This document shows, piece after piece, positions 1-8,288 of a DNA stretch of 64,000 bases. The notes under the pieces were generated by a model. The model saw only the letters and a program-made list of their open reading frames with translations. It was not told the DNA's origin and did no database searches. The DNA lies in contig NZ_CP072648.1 of the NCBI RefSeq assembly GCF_018304825.1, positions 1,533,501-1,597,500 of the forward strand, in the 5' to 3' direction. Source of the DNA: Chloracidobacterium validum. Its GTDB lineage: Bacteria > Acidobacteriota > Blastocatellia > Chloracidobacteriales > Chloracidobacteriaceae. The first letter of the stretch is position 1, and every line of letters begins with the position of its first letter. Made by a program: the position numbers and the translations under genes.

Positions 1-1401
1 CGCATGGAACTCTACGCGGCCAAGCGCGTCACCGACGTGGTGGTTTCACCAGAGACGGAAGTTTCTCTGGAAGAAGCCCTGCAAGCCGATGAAACGGCCG
101 AGGTGGGCGACGTCCTGTATGAGCCACGGCAAGACCGCTTCGAGGAACTCGGCCGCATCGCGGCCCAGACGGCCAAGCAGATCATCGTCCAGAAGGTGCG
201 GGAAGCCGAACGCGAAAACATCTACAACGAATACATTGGGCGGGTGAATGAGATTGTTCACGGCGTCGTCAAGCGGTTTGAGCGCGGCAACATCATTCTC
301 GACATCGGGCGGATCGAAGTGCTCCTCCCCCGCTCCGAGCAGTCCCCGGCGGAATCCTTTAGCCAAAACGACCGGGTGCGCGTCGTGATTTCACAGGTCA
401 CGAAGGACGCCAAGGGGCCGCAGGTTCACGTATCACGCACCAGCCCAGAACTCCTCAAGCGCCTGTTCGAGATGGAAGTCCCGGAAATCTATGACGGAAC
501 GGTTTCGATCAAGGCCGCCGCGCGCGAACCCGGTGAACGGGCGAAAGTCGGGGTTGCCTCGAACGACCCCGATGTGGACCCAGTTGGCGCGTGCGTCGGG
601 ATGAAAGGCTCGCGGGTGCAAGCCGTCATCCGTGAGCTGCGCGGCGAAAAGATTGACATCATTCCCTGGTCTGAAGACCCCGTGGTGTTTGCCGCCAACG
701 CACTGTCGCCGGCCAAAGTCAGTCGCGTCCAGATTACCGATTTCACCAACCAACGCCTCGAAGTCATCGTCGAGGAATCCCAACTCAGCCTGGCCATCGG
801 CAAACGCGGGCAAAATGTGCGCCTGGCGTCCAAGCTGGTCGGGTGGAACATTGACATTCGCAGCGATGCCGAAATGAAGCGCGAAGTCGCCAGCCAATTC
901 CAATCGCTTTTGTCGCGGCCGGATGTCCCGCTGACTGACCTGGATGTCATCAATCCAGCTTATGCCCAGTACTTGAGCAAAGCTGGCATCGCTACCATTG
1001 AAGAGTTGGCGCAGGCCAACGTCAATGACGTCGCCAGTATTCTCGATGTGAGCTTCGATGAGGCAGTCGCCATCATCGAGCAAGCCGGCCGGCTGTTACC
1101 GGCCGCTGCAACCACGGATGCCGCAACCGCACACGCCGCAGATGAAACCGCGGCTGACGAAACCAGGGCTGACGAGACCACGGATGCAGCACTGGGCGCG
1201 GCGGCCACCCCGGAAGCTCAGTCACCGGAACACGCCAGCGCCGCTGACACCGCCACACCGGAAGCAAGCGTCAACGAGACGGCTTCAGACCAGATCATGT
1301 CAGCCCAGATCATGGTGGACGAGGCGGCTTCGGCTACCCCGGTTTCAGCCCCGGACGCCCTTGTGGCGACGGACGACCTGACGTCGGCGACTCAGTCTTG
1401 A
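1..1401 (+). CDS. nusA: Transcription termination/antitermination factor NusA (5' end cut by window)
   Basis: NusA binds RNA polymerase and nascent RNA and modulates pausing, termination and antitermination. The window opens inside the gene. The first visible residues already match the end of the N-terminal polymerase-binding domain (PETEVSLEEAL), so the ATG at base 4 is an internal Met and the true start lies upstream. In order come the S1 domain (from about residue 75, GVVKRFERGNIILDIG), the first KH domain with the family signature DPVGACVGMKGSRVQ, and the second KH domain (LAIGKRGQNVRLAS). A helix-hairpin-helix-like segment follows (AGIATIEELA). The last ~90 residues are a low-complexity Ala/Thr/Glu tail, longer and less ordered than in well-known NusA proteins. 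infB follows after 76 bp in the classical nusA-infB order, but without the common ylxR between them. Confidence 0.96.
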   Translation, partial: RMELYAAKRVTDVVVSPETEVSLEEALQADETAEVGDVLYEPRQDRFEELGRIAAQTAKQIIVQKVREAERENIYNEYIGRVNEIVHGVVKRFERGNIILDIGRIEVLLPRSEQSPAESFSQNDRVRVVISQVTKDAKGPQVHVSRTSPELLKRLFEMEVPEIYDGTVSIKAAAREPGERAKVGVASNDPDVDPVGACVGMKGSRVQAVIRELRGEKIDIIPWSEDPVVFAANALSPAKVSRVQITDFTNQRLEVIVEESQLSLAIGKRGQNVRLASKLVGWNIDIRSDAEMKREVASQFQSLLSRPDVPLTDLDVINPAYAQYLSKAGIATIEELAQANVNDVASILDVSFDEAVAIIEQAGRLLPAAATTDAATAHAADETAADETRADETTDAALGAAATPEAQSPEHASAADTATPEASVNETASDQIMSAQIMVDEAASATPVSAPDALVATDDLTSATQS

Positions 1402-1477
1402 GCCTGGCCGGGGGCCGGCCTGAGACGGATGGCACTGGAACCGATGGGTAGGATACACGGGAGGGTTTGGATCACTT

Positions 1478-4291
1478 ATGACGCCGACGAAAATCAGAAT
1501 TTACGAGCTTGCCAAGGAACTCAAGGTAGATAGCAAGCGGGTCATCGAAGACTTGCAGCGGATGGGCATTGCCGGGAGCTATGTCCCTTCAAGCAGCATT
1601 GACCAAGCCATTGCCGAACGGGTGCGCGAGCGCTACAACCCCAACCGTGTATCCATCGCCAACACTCCGCCGCCAGCGCCCAAGCTGCGGAAGCTTCCGC
1701 CTGGCACGGTCATACCGAGTCTGCCGGTGCCCCCGGCTTCCACCGAAGCCACCCCACCAGTGACGAGCAAGCCAACCACGACGGTCACGGGCATCCGCCT
1801 GATCAAAAAGCTACCAGAGCCAAGCCTGGCCACCGACGGACCAACCAGTGCGACCTTGCCGACCAGCGCGCCAGAAACCGTCCCCCCAGCCGCGCCCACG
1901 ACCGTCGAGCCATCCGAGCCATCCCTGCGGGTCGTGCCGCTTCCCAGTCCGCGAACAGAGCCAGCGCCATCGGTGCAAGCGACGGCCGCGGAGTCGAAGT
2001 TTTCTCCGGCCACGACCATCAAACCAATCGTCGTTCCACCGCCTGCCCTGCCGGCGAATGGTGGCGTGACGCCCCCAGCGGCGTCCCAAGCCTCGGCTCC
2101 AACCACGGCAACCACGGTCTCATCCCAGCCGGTCATTCGGAGCTTTACGGCGCCGGCCGTGCGGCCGCCGGCCACGCCACGCCCGGCTGACCTGCCGCCC
2201 CGCCCAGAGCGGGCCGGACAAGAACGCCCACCGGAAACACGCGAAGCCCGCGGCCCGCGGCCGCCGATCAGTCGCGTTCCATCCGTGGTTGATCCCAGCG
2301 CCCCACCGACGGCGCGTGTCACCTACGTTCCACCAGCCGGTGGCGAGCGGGGGCGCGGTGTGCGTGGCCGGCGTGGGGCAAAAGGACGCGCCGAGTCGGC
2401 CGGACGGAGCCGTGAGTTTGAAAAGAACCTTGCTCGTCCAGAACGCGCGACGGTAGCAGCGCCAAAAACCAAGCCGGTCTTCACCGAATTCAAACCGGTG
2501 ACGGTGGTCGAGGGGACGACGCTCAAAGAATTGGCGGAAAAGATTGAAGTCAAACCCAAGGATATTGCCGCCGCGCTGCTCAGTCGGGGCATCATGGTGA
2601 CCATCAACCAAACGCTCTCAGAAGAGGCGATGCGGGAAGTCGCCCGTGAGTTTGGCTACGAAGTCACCGTTGGCAGCCTTGAAGAAATCATCAACGACCA
2701 ACAGGACACGCTTGCAATCGAAACGGATTCACTGGACGACATCGAGCCGCGCGCGCCGGTCGTGGCCGTCATGGGGCACGTTGACCACGGCAAGACGAGC
2801 TTGCTCGATGCCATTCGCAACACGCGCGTTGCCGCCGGTGAGGCTGGCGGGATTACCCAGCACATCGGCGCCTACAGCGTCGAGGTTCCAAATCCCGACA
2901 ACCGCGACCAGATGCGCCGCCTCGTCTTTCTCGACACGCCGGGACACGAAGCCTTCACCATGATGCGCGCGCGCGGCGCGAAGGGCGCGGATGTGGCGGT
3001 CATCGTCGTGGCCGCCGACGACGGTGTGATGCCCCAAACCATCGAGGCCGTTGACCACGCGCGAGCGGCCAAGGTGCCACTGGTGGTCGCCATCAACAAG
3101 ATTGACAAACCCCAGGCCAATGTCGAGCGGGTCAAGAAAGAGCTGGCCGACATCGGACTCGTCTGTGAAGAATGGGGCGGCGACACGGTCATGGTTGAGA
3201 TTTCGGCCAAACAGCGCCGCAATCTCGACGCCCTGCTCGAAATGATCCTGCTTACGAGTGACATCCTTGACCTCAAGGCCCCAACCAAGCGTCTGGCGTC
3301 GGGCGTTGTGCTGGAAGCCCGCCTCGACAAAGGGCGCGGCCCGGTCGCGTCGGTGTTGGTGCAGCAGGGCACACTCAAGGTGGGCGATCCGGTGATCGTT
3401 GGCTTGCACTTCGGGCGCGTTCGCGCGCTGCTCGATGATCGCGGCCGCAACGTGACCGAAGCCGGACCATCCGTCCCGGTCGAAGTCCTCGGACTGCAAG
3501 GCGTTCCCAAAGCCGGCGACCTTTTCCAGGTCGTGGACGACCCGGCCCGGGCCCAGGAGTTGGCAACCTATCGGCAGTCGAAGTTCCGCATGGCGCAGTT
3601 GATGAGCACGGCAGCGCGCGGCCTCGAAGACATGTACGAACAAATGAAGACCGGCCAGCTCAAGGAGCTGCTGGTCATCCTCAAGGCGGACGTGCAGGGG
3701 TCAGTGGAAGTGCTGCGCGACACCTTGCAGAAGCTCTCCACCGAGCGGGTGAGCGTCCGGGTCATCCGCGCCGACGTCGGGGCGATTACGGAATCAGACG
3801 TGATGCTGGCTTCGGCCTCGAACGACATGTCGCACGTGTGCATCATCATTGGTTTCAACGTGCGACCGGCACCGCGCGTGGCCGAGCTGGCCAAGCAGGA
3901 GCGCGTGGACATCCGCCTGCACAGTGTCATTTACAAAGTCGAAGAAGAAATGCGCAAAGCCATGATCGGCATGCTCGATCCGCTCACCAAGGAAGTCGAG
4001 CTTGGGCGCGCCGAAGTGCGGCAAGTGGTCAAGGTGCCCAAGGTAGGTAACATTGCCGGCTGTTTCGTGGCGGAGGGGCTGGTCAAACGCACCGCCAAAG
4101 CGCGCCTGATTCGGGACTCGGCCGTGGTCTATGAGGGTGAAATCGCTTCCCTGCGCCGATTCAAGGATGATGTCTCGGAGGTCAAGGCCGGCTTTGAATG
4201 TGGTATCGGGCTGGAACGGTTTTCCGACATCAAGGTTGGCGACATCATCGAGTGTTACGCGCTGGAAAAATACGCCGCGACCGAGCTGTAA
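1478..4291 (+). CDS. infB: Translation initiation factor IF-2
   Basis: IF-2 is the GTPase that brings fMet-tRNA to the 30S subunit and promotes subunit joining. The protein has 937 residues. The short N-terminal IF2_N fold ([20 protein letters not shown]) is followed by a Pro/Ala/Thr-rich linker of about 270 residues, a second IF2_N-like domain ([18 protein letters not shown] region) and the G domain. The P-loop GHVDHGKT is at residues 433-440, followed by DTPGHEAF and NKID. The EF-Tu-like domain II, domain III and a C-terminal beta barrel complete the protein. The ATG follows a GGAGGG run (bases 1460-1465), about 12 nt upstream. It lies between nusA and rbfA in the standard order. The linker length is typical of GC-rich bacteria. 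Confidence 0.97.
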   Translation: MTPTKIRIYELAKELKVDSKRVIEDLQRMGIAGSYVPSSSIDQAIAERVRERYNPNRVSIANTPPPAPKLRKLPPGTVIPSLPVPPASTEATPPVTSKPTTTVTGIRLIKKLPEPSLATDGPTSATLPTSAPETVPPAAPTTVEPSEPSLRVVPLPSPRTEPAPSVQATAAESKFSPATTIKPIVVPPPALPANGGVTPPAASQASAPTTATTVSSQPVIRSFTAPAVRPPATPRPADLPPRPERAGQERPPETREARGPRPPISRVPSVVDPSAPPTARVTYVPPAGGERGRGVRGRRGAKGRAESAGRSREFEKNLARPERATVAAPKTKPVFTEFKPVTVVEGTTLKELAEKIEVKPKDIAAALLSRGIMVTINQTLSEEAMREVAREFGYEVTVGSLEEIINDQQDTLAIETDSLDDIEPRAPVVAVMGHVDHGKTSLLDAIRNTRVAAGEAGGITQHIGAYSVEVPNPDNRDQMRRLVFLDTPGHEAFTMMRARGAKGADVAVIVVAADDGVMPQTIEAVDHARAAKVPLVVAINKIDKPQANVERVKKELADIGLVCEEWGGDTVMVEISAKQRRNLDALLEMILLTSDILDLKAPTKRLASGVVLEARLDKGRGPVASVLVQQGTLKVGDPVIVGLHFGRVRALLDDRGRNVTEAGPSVPVEVLGLQGVPKAGDLFQVVDDPARAQELATYRQSKFRMAQLMSTAARGLEDMYEQMKTGQLKELLVILKADVQGSVEVLRDTLQKLSTERVSVRVIRADVGAITESDVMLASASNDMSHVCIIIGFNVRPAPRVAELAKQERVDIRLHSVIYKVEEEMRKAMIGMLDPLTKEVELGRAEVRQVVKVPKVGNIAGCFVAEGLVKRTAKARLIRDSAVVYEGEIASLRRFKDDVSEVKAGFECGIGLERFSDIKVGDIIECYALEKYAATEL

Positions 4292-4315
4292 CGACACGGA
4301 GACATCACCAAACGC

Positions 4316-4771
4316 ATGCGCCGCCACGCCAATCCTGCCTCCCGACGCGCCACCGGCGACCGTGCCGGGCATTACCGGCGCGCGCGCCTCGCTGAAGCCT
4401 TTCGCACTGAAATCAGCGAGATCGTTCGATTCGAGCTGTCGGACGAACGGGTAGATACGGTCGCGGTGCATCACGTGGCGCTCAATGCGGCCGGCACCGC
4501 GGCGCGCGTGTATGTCAGCGGAGACGGCAATCCAGATATTGACTTTGCGTCCACGGTTCGGGCGCTGAATGAAGCCATGGATTTCATTCGCGGCTCGCTC
4601 GGGCAACGCCTCGGGTTGCATCGAGTGCCAATGCTCCACTTCGTGTTCGACAAAGCCTTGCTCTCAGCGGCTCGGATCGAAGCCATTTTGGATGAAGAAC
4701 GTGTCCGCTTCGCGGAGCTTGAACAGCCCCCCCAAACGGCGTCCGAGGTTGTGGACGAGACTAGCCCATGA
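4316..4771 (+). CDS. rbfA: 30S ribosome-binding factor RbfA
   Basis: RbfA is a small KH-fold factor needed for late maturation of the 30S subunit and 16S rRNA 5' end processing. The 151-residue protein shows the family core: AEAFRTEISEIVRFELSDERV, then ARVYVSG, then LNEAMDFIRGSLGQRLGLHRVPMLHFVFD, which carries the usual strand-helix-strand elements and the R(V/T)P-L-F-D motif. The start follows a GGAGA about 15 nt upstream and leaves 24 bp after infB. The first 20 residues are basic (RRHANPASRRATGDRAGHYRRAR), as in other RbfA N-termini. The usual downstream truB is absent and nrnA follows instead, an order also seen in other phyla. Confidence 0.93.
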   Translation: MRRHANPASRRATGDRAGHYRRARLAEAFRTEISEIVRFELSDERVDTVAVHHVALNAAGTAARVYVSGDGNPDIDFASTVRALNEAMDFIRGSLGQRLGLHRVPMLHFVFDKALLSAARIEAILDEERVRFAELEQPPQTASEVVDETSP

Positions 4772-4838
4772 CCGACTCGGAAACCTGTTCGCCCGGTTGC
4801 CGATTTGGTTAGATTCCCCACTATGGAGTTGAAGCCCT

Positions 4839-5807
4839 ATGCTCAGTCAGGTGGTCGAACTCATCGAGTCGAAGCACCGTTTTCTGATCACTGGTCATGC
4901 CCGGCCCGACGGCGACAGCACTGGATCATCACTAGCCCTGTACTGGGGACTTCGCGCCTTGAACAAGGACGCAGTCGTGATTATGCGTGACCCCATCCCA
5001 CCCGCCTATCAATCGCTCCCTGGCGTTGGGGATGTGCTGGTTCGCCCCACGATTGATGAGCTTTACGATGCGGCCTTTGTCATTGAATGCAGCGACCTCG
5101 ACCGCCCCGGACTGCCCGGCCTGGAAAAGCAGTTTATCGTCAACATTGACCACCACACCACGACGGCACTCTTTGGGCACATCAACTGGATTGATGCCAC
5201 GGCCGCGGCCGTGGGCGAAATGATCTATAACCTCTGCAAAGCGCTTGGCGTGACCATCCATCAGCCGATTGCCGAGTGCGTGTATGCCGCGCTGCTCTCC
5301 GATACCGGGTCGTTTCACTATGCCAACACGACCGAGCGAACCTTCAAAATTGCTTCGGAGTTGGTGCGGCGCGGCGCGCGCCCGGCGCATGTGGCGCGGG
5401 CGCTCTATGAGTCGTATTCATTCGGCAAGATCAAGCTGCTCGGTAGTGTGCTATCTACCCTGCGGCGCGACGAAAGCGGACGGGTGGCCTGGGTGACGAT
5501 GACGCGCGATATGATGGAAGCGGCCGATGCGACCGAAGATGACCTCGAAGGTATCGTCAACCATCCACTTTCCATTCGAGATGTCGAAGCCGCCGTTTTC
5601 TTCAAAGAAATCAATCCGGGGCAGTTCCGCATCAGCCTCCGGTCGAAGGGGCAGGTTGATGTGTCAAAAATCGCGGAACGCTTTGGTGGTGGCGGGCATA
5701 AGTGCGCGTCTGGGTGCACCGTCGTTGGCAGTCGGGATACCGTCGAAGACCGCGTGCTTTCTTCCCTGCAATCAGAACTGGGCAGCGCCTCGCTGGCTGC
5801 CGACTAA
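4839..5807 (+). CDS. nrnA: DHH-family bifunctional oligoribonuclease / PAP phosphatase NrnA
   Basis: NrnA-type enzymes degrade 2-5 nt RNAs and dephosphorylate 3'-phosphoadenosine 5'-phosphate. The DHH metal motifs are visible: ITGHARPDGDSTGSS near the N-terminus, IECSDLDRP, and NIDHHTT near residue 105. Motif IV follows as ALLSDTGSFHYANTT. The C-terminal DHHA1 nucleotide-binding domain carries the glycine-rich GGGGHKCASGC. The 322-residue length is standard for NrnA. The ATG has a GGAG about 11 nt upstream. It follows rbfA as in many rbfA-nrnA clusters, which fits a role in ribosome and RNA turnover. Confidence 0.93.
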   Translation: MLSQVVELIESKHRFLITGHARPDGDSTGSSLALYWGLRALNKDAVVIMRDPIPPAYQSLPGVGDVLVRPTIDELYDAAFVIECSDLDRPGLPGLEKQFIVNIDHHTTTALFGHINWIDATAAAVGEMIYNLCKALGVTIHQPIAECVYAALLSDTGSFHYANTTERTFKIASELVRRGARPAHVARALYESYSFGKIKLLGSVLSTLRRDESGRVAWVTMTRDMMEAADATEDDLEGIVNHPLSIRDVEAAVFFKEINPGQFRISLRSKGQVDVSKIAERFGGGGHKCASGCTVVGSRDTVEDRVLSSLQSELGSASLAAD

Positions 5808-5849
5808 CGCCGAGCACGAGAACTCCACAAACCGAGAGCGCCGAGACTG

Positions 5850-6314
5850 ATGCCAACGACTGATGCCCCTTCCCTTGACCGCAAGAATGCTTCCATCGCG
5901 CCGGCGACGCTCGCGCCGGTAGCACTCTCAAAACAAATCGTGGCCTGCCTGGCCGCCTGGCTGATTCCCGGACTTGGCCACGGACTGCTTGGGCGCTATG
6001 GGCGGGCCGTCCTCATCGGCGTGAGCATCTACACCATGGCCGGACTAGGTCTCCTCATGCGCGGGCATCTCTACTCCCCCATCGAGCTGGACGACCTGTT
6101 TTCCTTTCGAGACATTCTGTCGAAGGTTTGCCTCATCGGCCAGATGGGCATCGGGGTTCTCCAGCCCATCCTGCGCGCGCTTGGTGTTGGGGTCAGCTTC
6201 GACTTCAGAGCCGCCACGTATGAATACGGCACGTATTTTCTGGTCGTTGCTGGGCTACTCAACTACCTGACGATCTTTGACGTCTTCGACATTGCCAAAG
6301 GGCGCAAGTCCTAA
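5850..6314 (+). CDS. Small multi-pass membrane protein of unknown function
   Basis: I do not recognise a characterised function. The 154-residue protein has a polar N-terminus of ~25 residues, then hydrophobic segments at about 28-45 (IVACLAAWLIPGLGHGLLG), 51-70 (AVLIGVSIYTMAGLGLLM) and 130-147 (YFLVVAGLLNYLTIFDVFD). The first segment has the W-x-PG-x-GH pattern common to small TM2/DUF-type membrane proteins; it resembles the DUF6677 type, from memory and unverified. The start ATG lies 42 bp after nrnA. It is followed after 16 bp by another small membrane protein, so the two are probably co-expressed. Confidence 0.72.
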   Translation: MPTTDAPSLDRKNASIAPATLAPVALSKQIVACLAAWLIPGLGHGLLGRYGRAVLIGVSIYTMAGLGLLMRGHLYSPIELDDLFSFRDILSKVCLIGQMGIGVLQPILRALGVGVSFDFRAATYEYGTYFLVVAGLLNYLTIFDVFDIAKGRKS

Positions 6315-6330
6315 CCCGCCGGAGTGTCCC

Positions 6331-6501
6331 ATGCACTTGCTTGCCATGATGGCCTTCGCCGCCCTGACCGCCACGGTTCTGGCGGCAATCACAAACGAAG
6401 CCGAAACGCCCCGTGAGCGCCTGATCTTCGGCCTCAAAACCTTCGGGTCCTTTATCGGGATCGGACTCGCCATCAGTTGGGTGATTTACTTTATTCCCTA
6501 A
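6331..6501 (+). CDS. 56-residue hydrophobic membrane protein, unknown
   Basis: A short reading frame starting at an ATG 16 bp after the preceding gene encodes 56 residues. There are two hydrophobic stretches (LLAMMAFAALTATVLAAI and TFGSFIGIGLAISWVIYFI) separated by a charged loop (NEAETPRERLIF), which predicts a two-helix hairpin. GGAG lies ~10 nt upstream of the ATG. Its reality is supported by placement in an otherwise compact co-directional run and by coherent hydrophobic periodicity, not by any family I can name. Confidence 0.6.
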   Translation: MHLLAMMAFAALTATVLAAITNEAETPRERLIFGLKTFGSFIGIGLAISWVIYFIP

Positions 6502-6587
6502 ACCGCCGACCGCCACCAGACTGGCCGCCGCGTTGTTCGCCCTGGTGGCTAACTGGCTTGGTTGACCTGCTGACCCGGAGATGCGCC

Positions 6588-8006
6588 GTGAGTGACTGGC
6601 ATCCGATGGACGACAAATTACGCGAAGAATGTGGCGTTTTTGGCATCTGGGGACACCCAGATGCCGCCCGTTTGACCTACCTTGGGCTTTACTCGCTTCA
6701 GCATCGCGGGCAGGAATCGGTTGGCATTGTAACCAGCGATGGGGAACGGCTTCAGGCCGTACGCGGCATGGGTGAGGTCAACGAGGTGTTCACGGAAGCC
6801 GTCCTCGACAAGCTGCCCGGAAACTGCGCCATTGGGCACGTCCGCTACTCGACGGCCGGTGAGGTCAGCCTCAACGAAGCCCAACCGTTCTCGATCAAGT
6901 GTCATCGCGGCGAAATTGCGATCTGCCACAATGGCAACTTTCCCTTCGCCGATGCCATGCGCGCCGAACTTGAACGGGAAGGCGCAATTTTTTCCTCGAC
7001 GAGCGATACCGAAGTCGTCCTCCACAAGCTGGCTCGCTCCCGCCAAACCGACCTCGAGGCAGCCATTGCCGAAGTCTTTCGTCACCTTGAAGGGGCGTAC
7101 TCGATTCTCATTCTGACCCCGGAGCGCATGTTCATCGTGCGCGACCCACGGGGCTTTCGTCCGCTCTGCCTAGGCGAACTCAACGGGGCGTATGTCGTGG
7201 CCTCCGAGACCTGCGCCTTTGACCTCATTGGGGCAACCTACCTCCGGGATGTCGCCCCAGGTGAAATTGTCACCGTTGACCGGGAGGGACTCCGGGGCAC
7301 CTATCCACTTCCAAAACAAGCCCCAGCCTTCTGCATCTTCGAGCACGTCTATTTCGCGCGCCCAGACAGTCGCATTTACGGCCGCAGCGTCAATAAAAGT
7401 CGGCATAAAATGGGCAAACAACTTGCGCGCGAACAACCAGTCGAGGCGGACATCGTGGTTCCGGTGCCCGATTCCGGCGTGGCCGCGGCCATTGGCTATG
7501 CCGCTCAATCGGGCATCAACTTTCGGTTTGGGCTGGTTCGCAACCACTACATCGGACGAACGTTCATCGAGCCGGCGCAGTCCATCCGCAACTTTGGTGT
7601 CAAGGTCAAGCTCAATCCGGTGCGGGACTTGATCGAGGGCCGGCGGGTCGTCCTGGTGGATGACTCGCTGGTGCGCGGCACGACGAGCCGGAAAATCGTC
7701 GAGATGATTCGCCAGGCCGGAGCGCGGGAAGTCCACCTGCGGATAAGCTGCCCGCCAACGATTTCGCCCTGCTACTACGGCGTGGATACGCCATCACACA
7801 CGGAGTTGATTGCCGCCAATCAATCCACCGAGGCAATCCGCCAGTTCATCAACGCGGATAGCCTTGGGTATTTGAGCCACGAGGGGTTATTGGACGCCTG
7901 CGGCGTGGACGAAGGTCTCCAGTTTTGTACGGCCTGCTACACGGGCAAGTACCCGCTGCCCGTTCCGTTGCGCGCGGCCGGGCGCAGCGGCAGCGCCAGC
8001 GCCTAG
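6588..8006 (+). CDS. purF: Amidophosphoribosyltransferase PurF
   Basis: PurF catalyses the first step of purine synthesis, PRPP + glutamine to phosphoribosylamine. The N-terminal Ntn glutaminase begins at the catalytic Cys of CGVFGIWG; the phosphoribosyltransferase domain has the PRPP loop VVLVDDSLVRGTTS. Cysteines equivalent to the 4Fe-4S ligands of the B. subtilis-type enzyme are present (CIFEHVYFARPDS, CPPTISPC, CTACYTG). I chose the GTG at 6588 because a GGAG lies 7 nt upstream. It gives 472 residues and a 14-residue propeptide before Cys15, as in propeptide-bearing PurF. The ATG at 6606 is the alternative but has no ribosome-binding site. The last codons (GRSGSASA) merge into a 21-bp tandem repeat. 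Confidence 0.95.
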   Translation: MSDWHPMDDKLREECGVFGIWGHPDAARLTYLGLYSLQHRGQESVGIVTSDGERLQAVRGMGEVNEVFTEAVLDKLPGNCAIGHVRYSTAGEVSLNEAQPFSIKCHRGEIAICHNGNFPFADAMRAELEREGAIFSSTSDTEVVLHKLARSRQTDLEAAIAEVFRHLEGAYSILILTPERMFIVRDPRGFRPLCLGELNGAYVVASETCAFDLIGATYLRDVAPGEIVTVDREGLRGTYPLPKQAPAFCIFEHVYFARPDSRIYGRSVNKSRHKMGKQLAREQPVEADIVVPVPDSGVAAAIGYAAQSGINFRFGLVRNHYIGRTFIEPAQSIRNFGVKVKLNPVRDLIEGRRVVLVDDSLVRGTTSRKIVEMIRQAGAREVHLRISCPPTISPCYYGVDTPSHTELIAANQSTEAIRQFINADSLGYLSHEGLLDACGVDEGLQFCTACYTGKYPLPVPLRAAGRSGSASA

Positions 8007-8070
8007 AGCAGCAGCGCCAGCGCCTAGAGCGGCAGCGCCAGCGCTTAGAGCAGCAGCGCGAGCGCTTGGG
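7995..8070 (+). repeat. 21-bp tandem repeat (3.6 copies) spanning the purF stop codon
   Basis: Three 21-bp units (7995-8015, 8016-8036, 8037-8057) and a 13-base partial fourth follow each other. They are about 90% identical with core gccagcgcctagagcagc. Each unit holds an in-frame TAG, so the purF stop codon is itself part of the repeat. Read through, the frame would be Ser/Ala/Gly-rich peptides punctuated by stops. The rest of the gap to the kinase gene (8071-8288) has no gene and no clear promoter or terminator; only an imperfect GC-rich dyad around 8103-8118 is visible. Confidence 0.9.
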
Positions 8071-8288
8071 TTGACGGGCGCCACGCCGGTAGAAAATGTT
8101 TGCGCGGGCTGCCCCCGCGGTTGGTGGGCGTCGGTTTCTGGTGGAAAAGCCACGGTGAATCATCTAGTATCGCTTCACCAATAAGCAAAACCTGACTTCA
8201 ACCACGCAACCGACCATATCCTAAAAGCATTTGATTTAGCGCCCTGGGGCAAATCCCAGCGCTCGCGTTGCCACACGACGGTGGACGT

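Noticed and set aside
4-6. ATG at base 4 as the nusA start
   Set aside because: The residues after it align to the end of the N-terminal domain, so the gene begins before the window.
6502-6587. Purine riboswitch before purF (and before purS)
   Set aside because: No conserved three-way-junction core is visible, and the gaps are too short for an aptamer plus expression platform.
8268-8288. TTG start of the Ser/Thr kinase
   Set aside because: The ATG at 8289 has a better ribosome-binding site and starts directly at the kinase-domain N-terminus.
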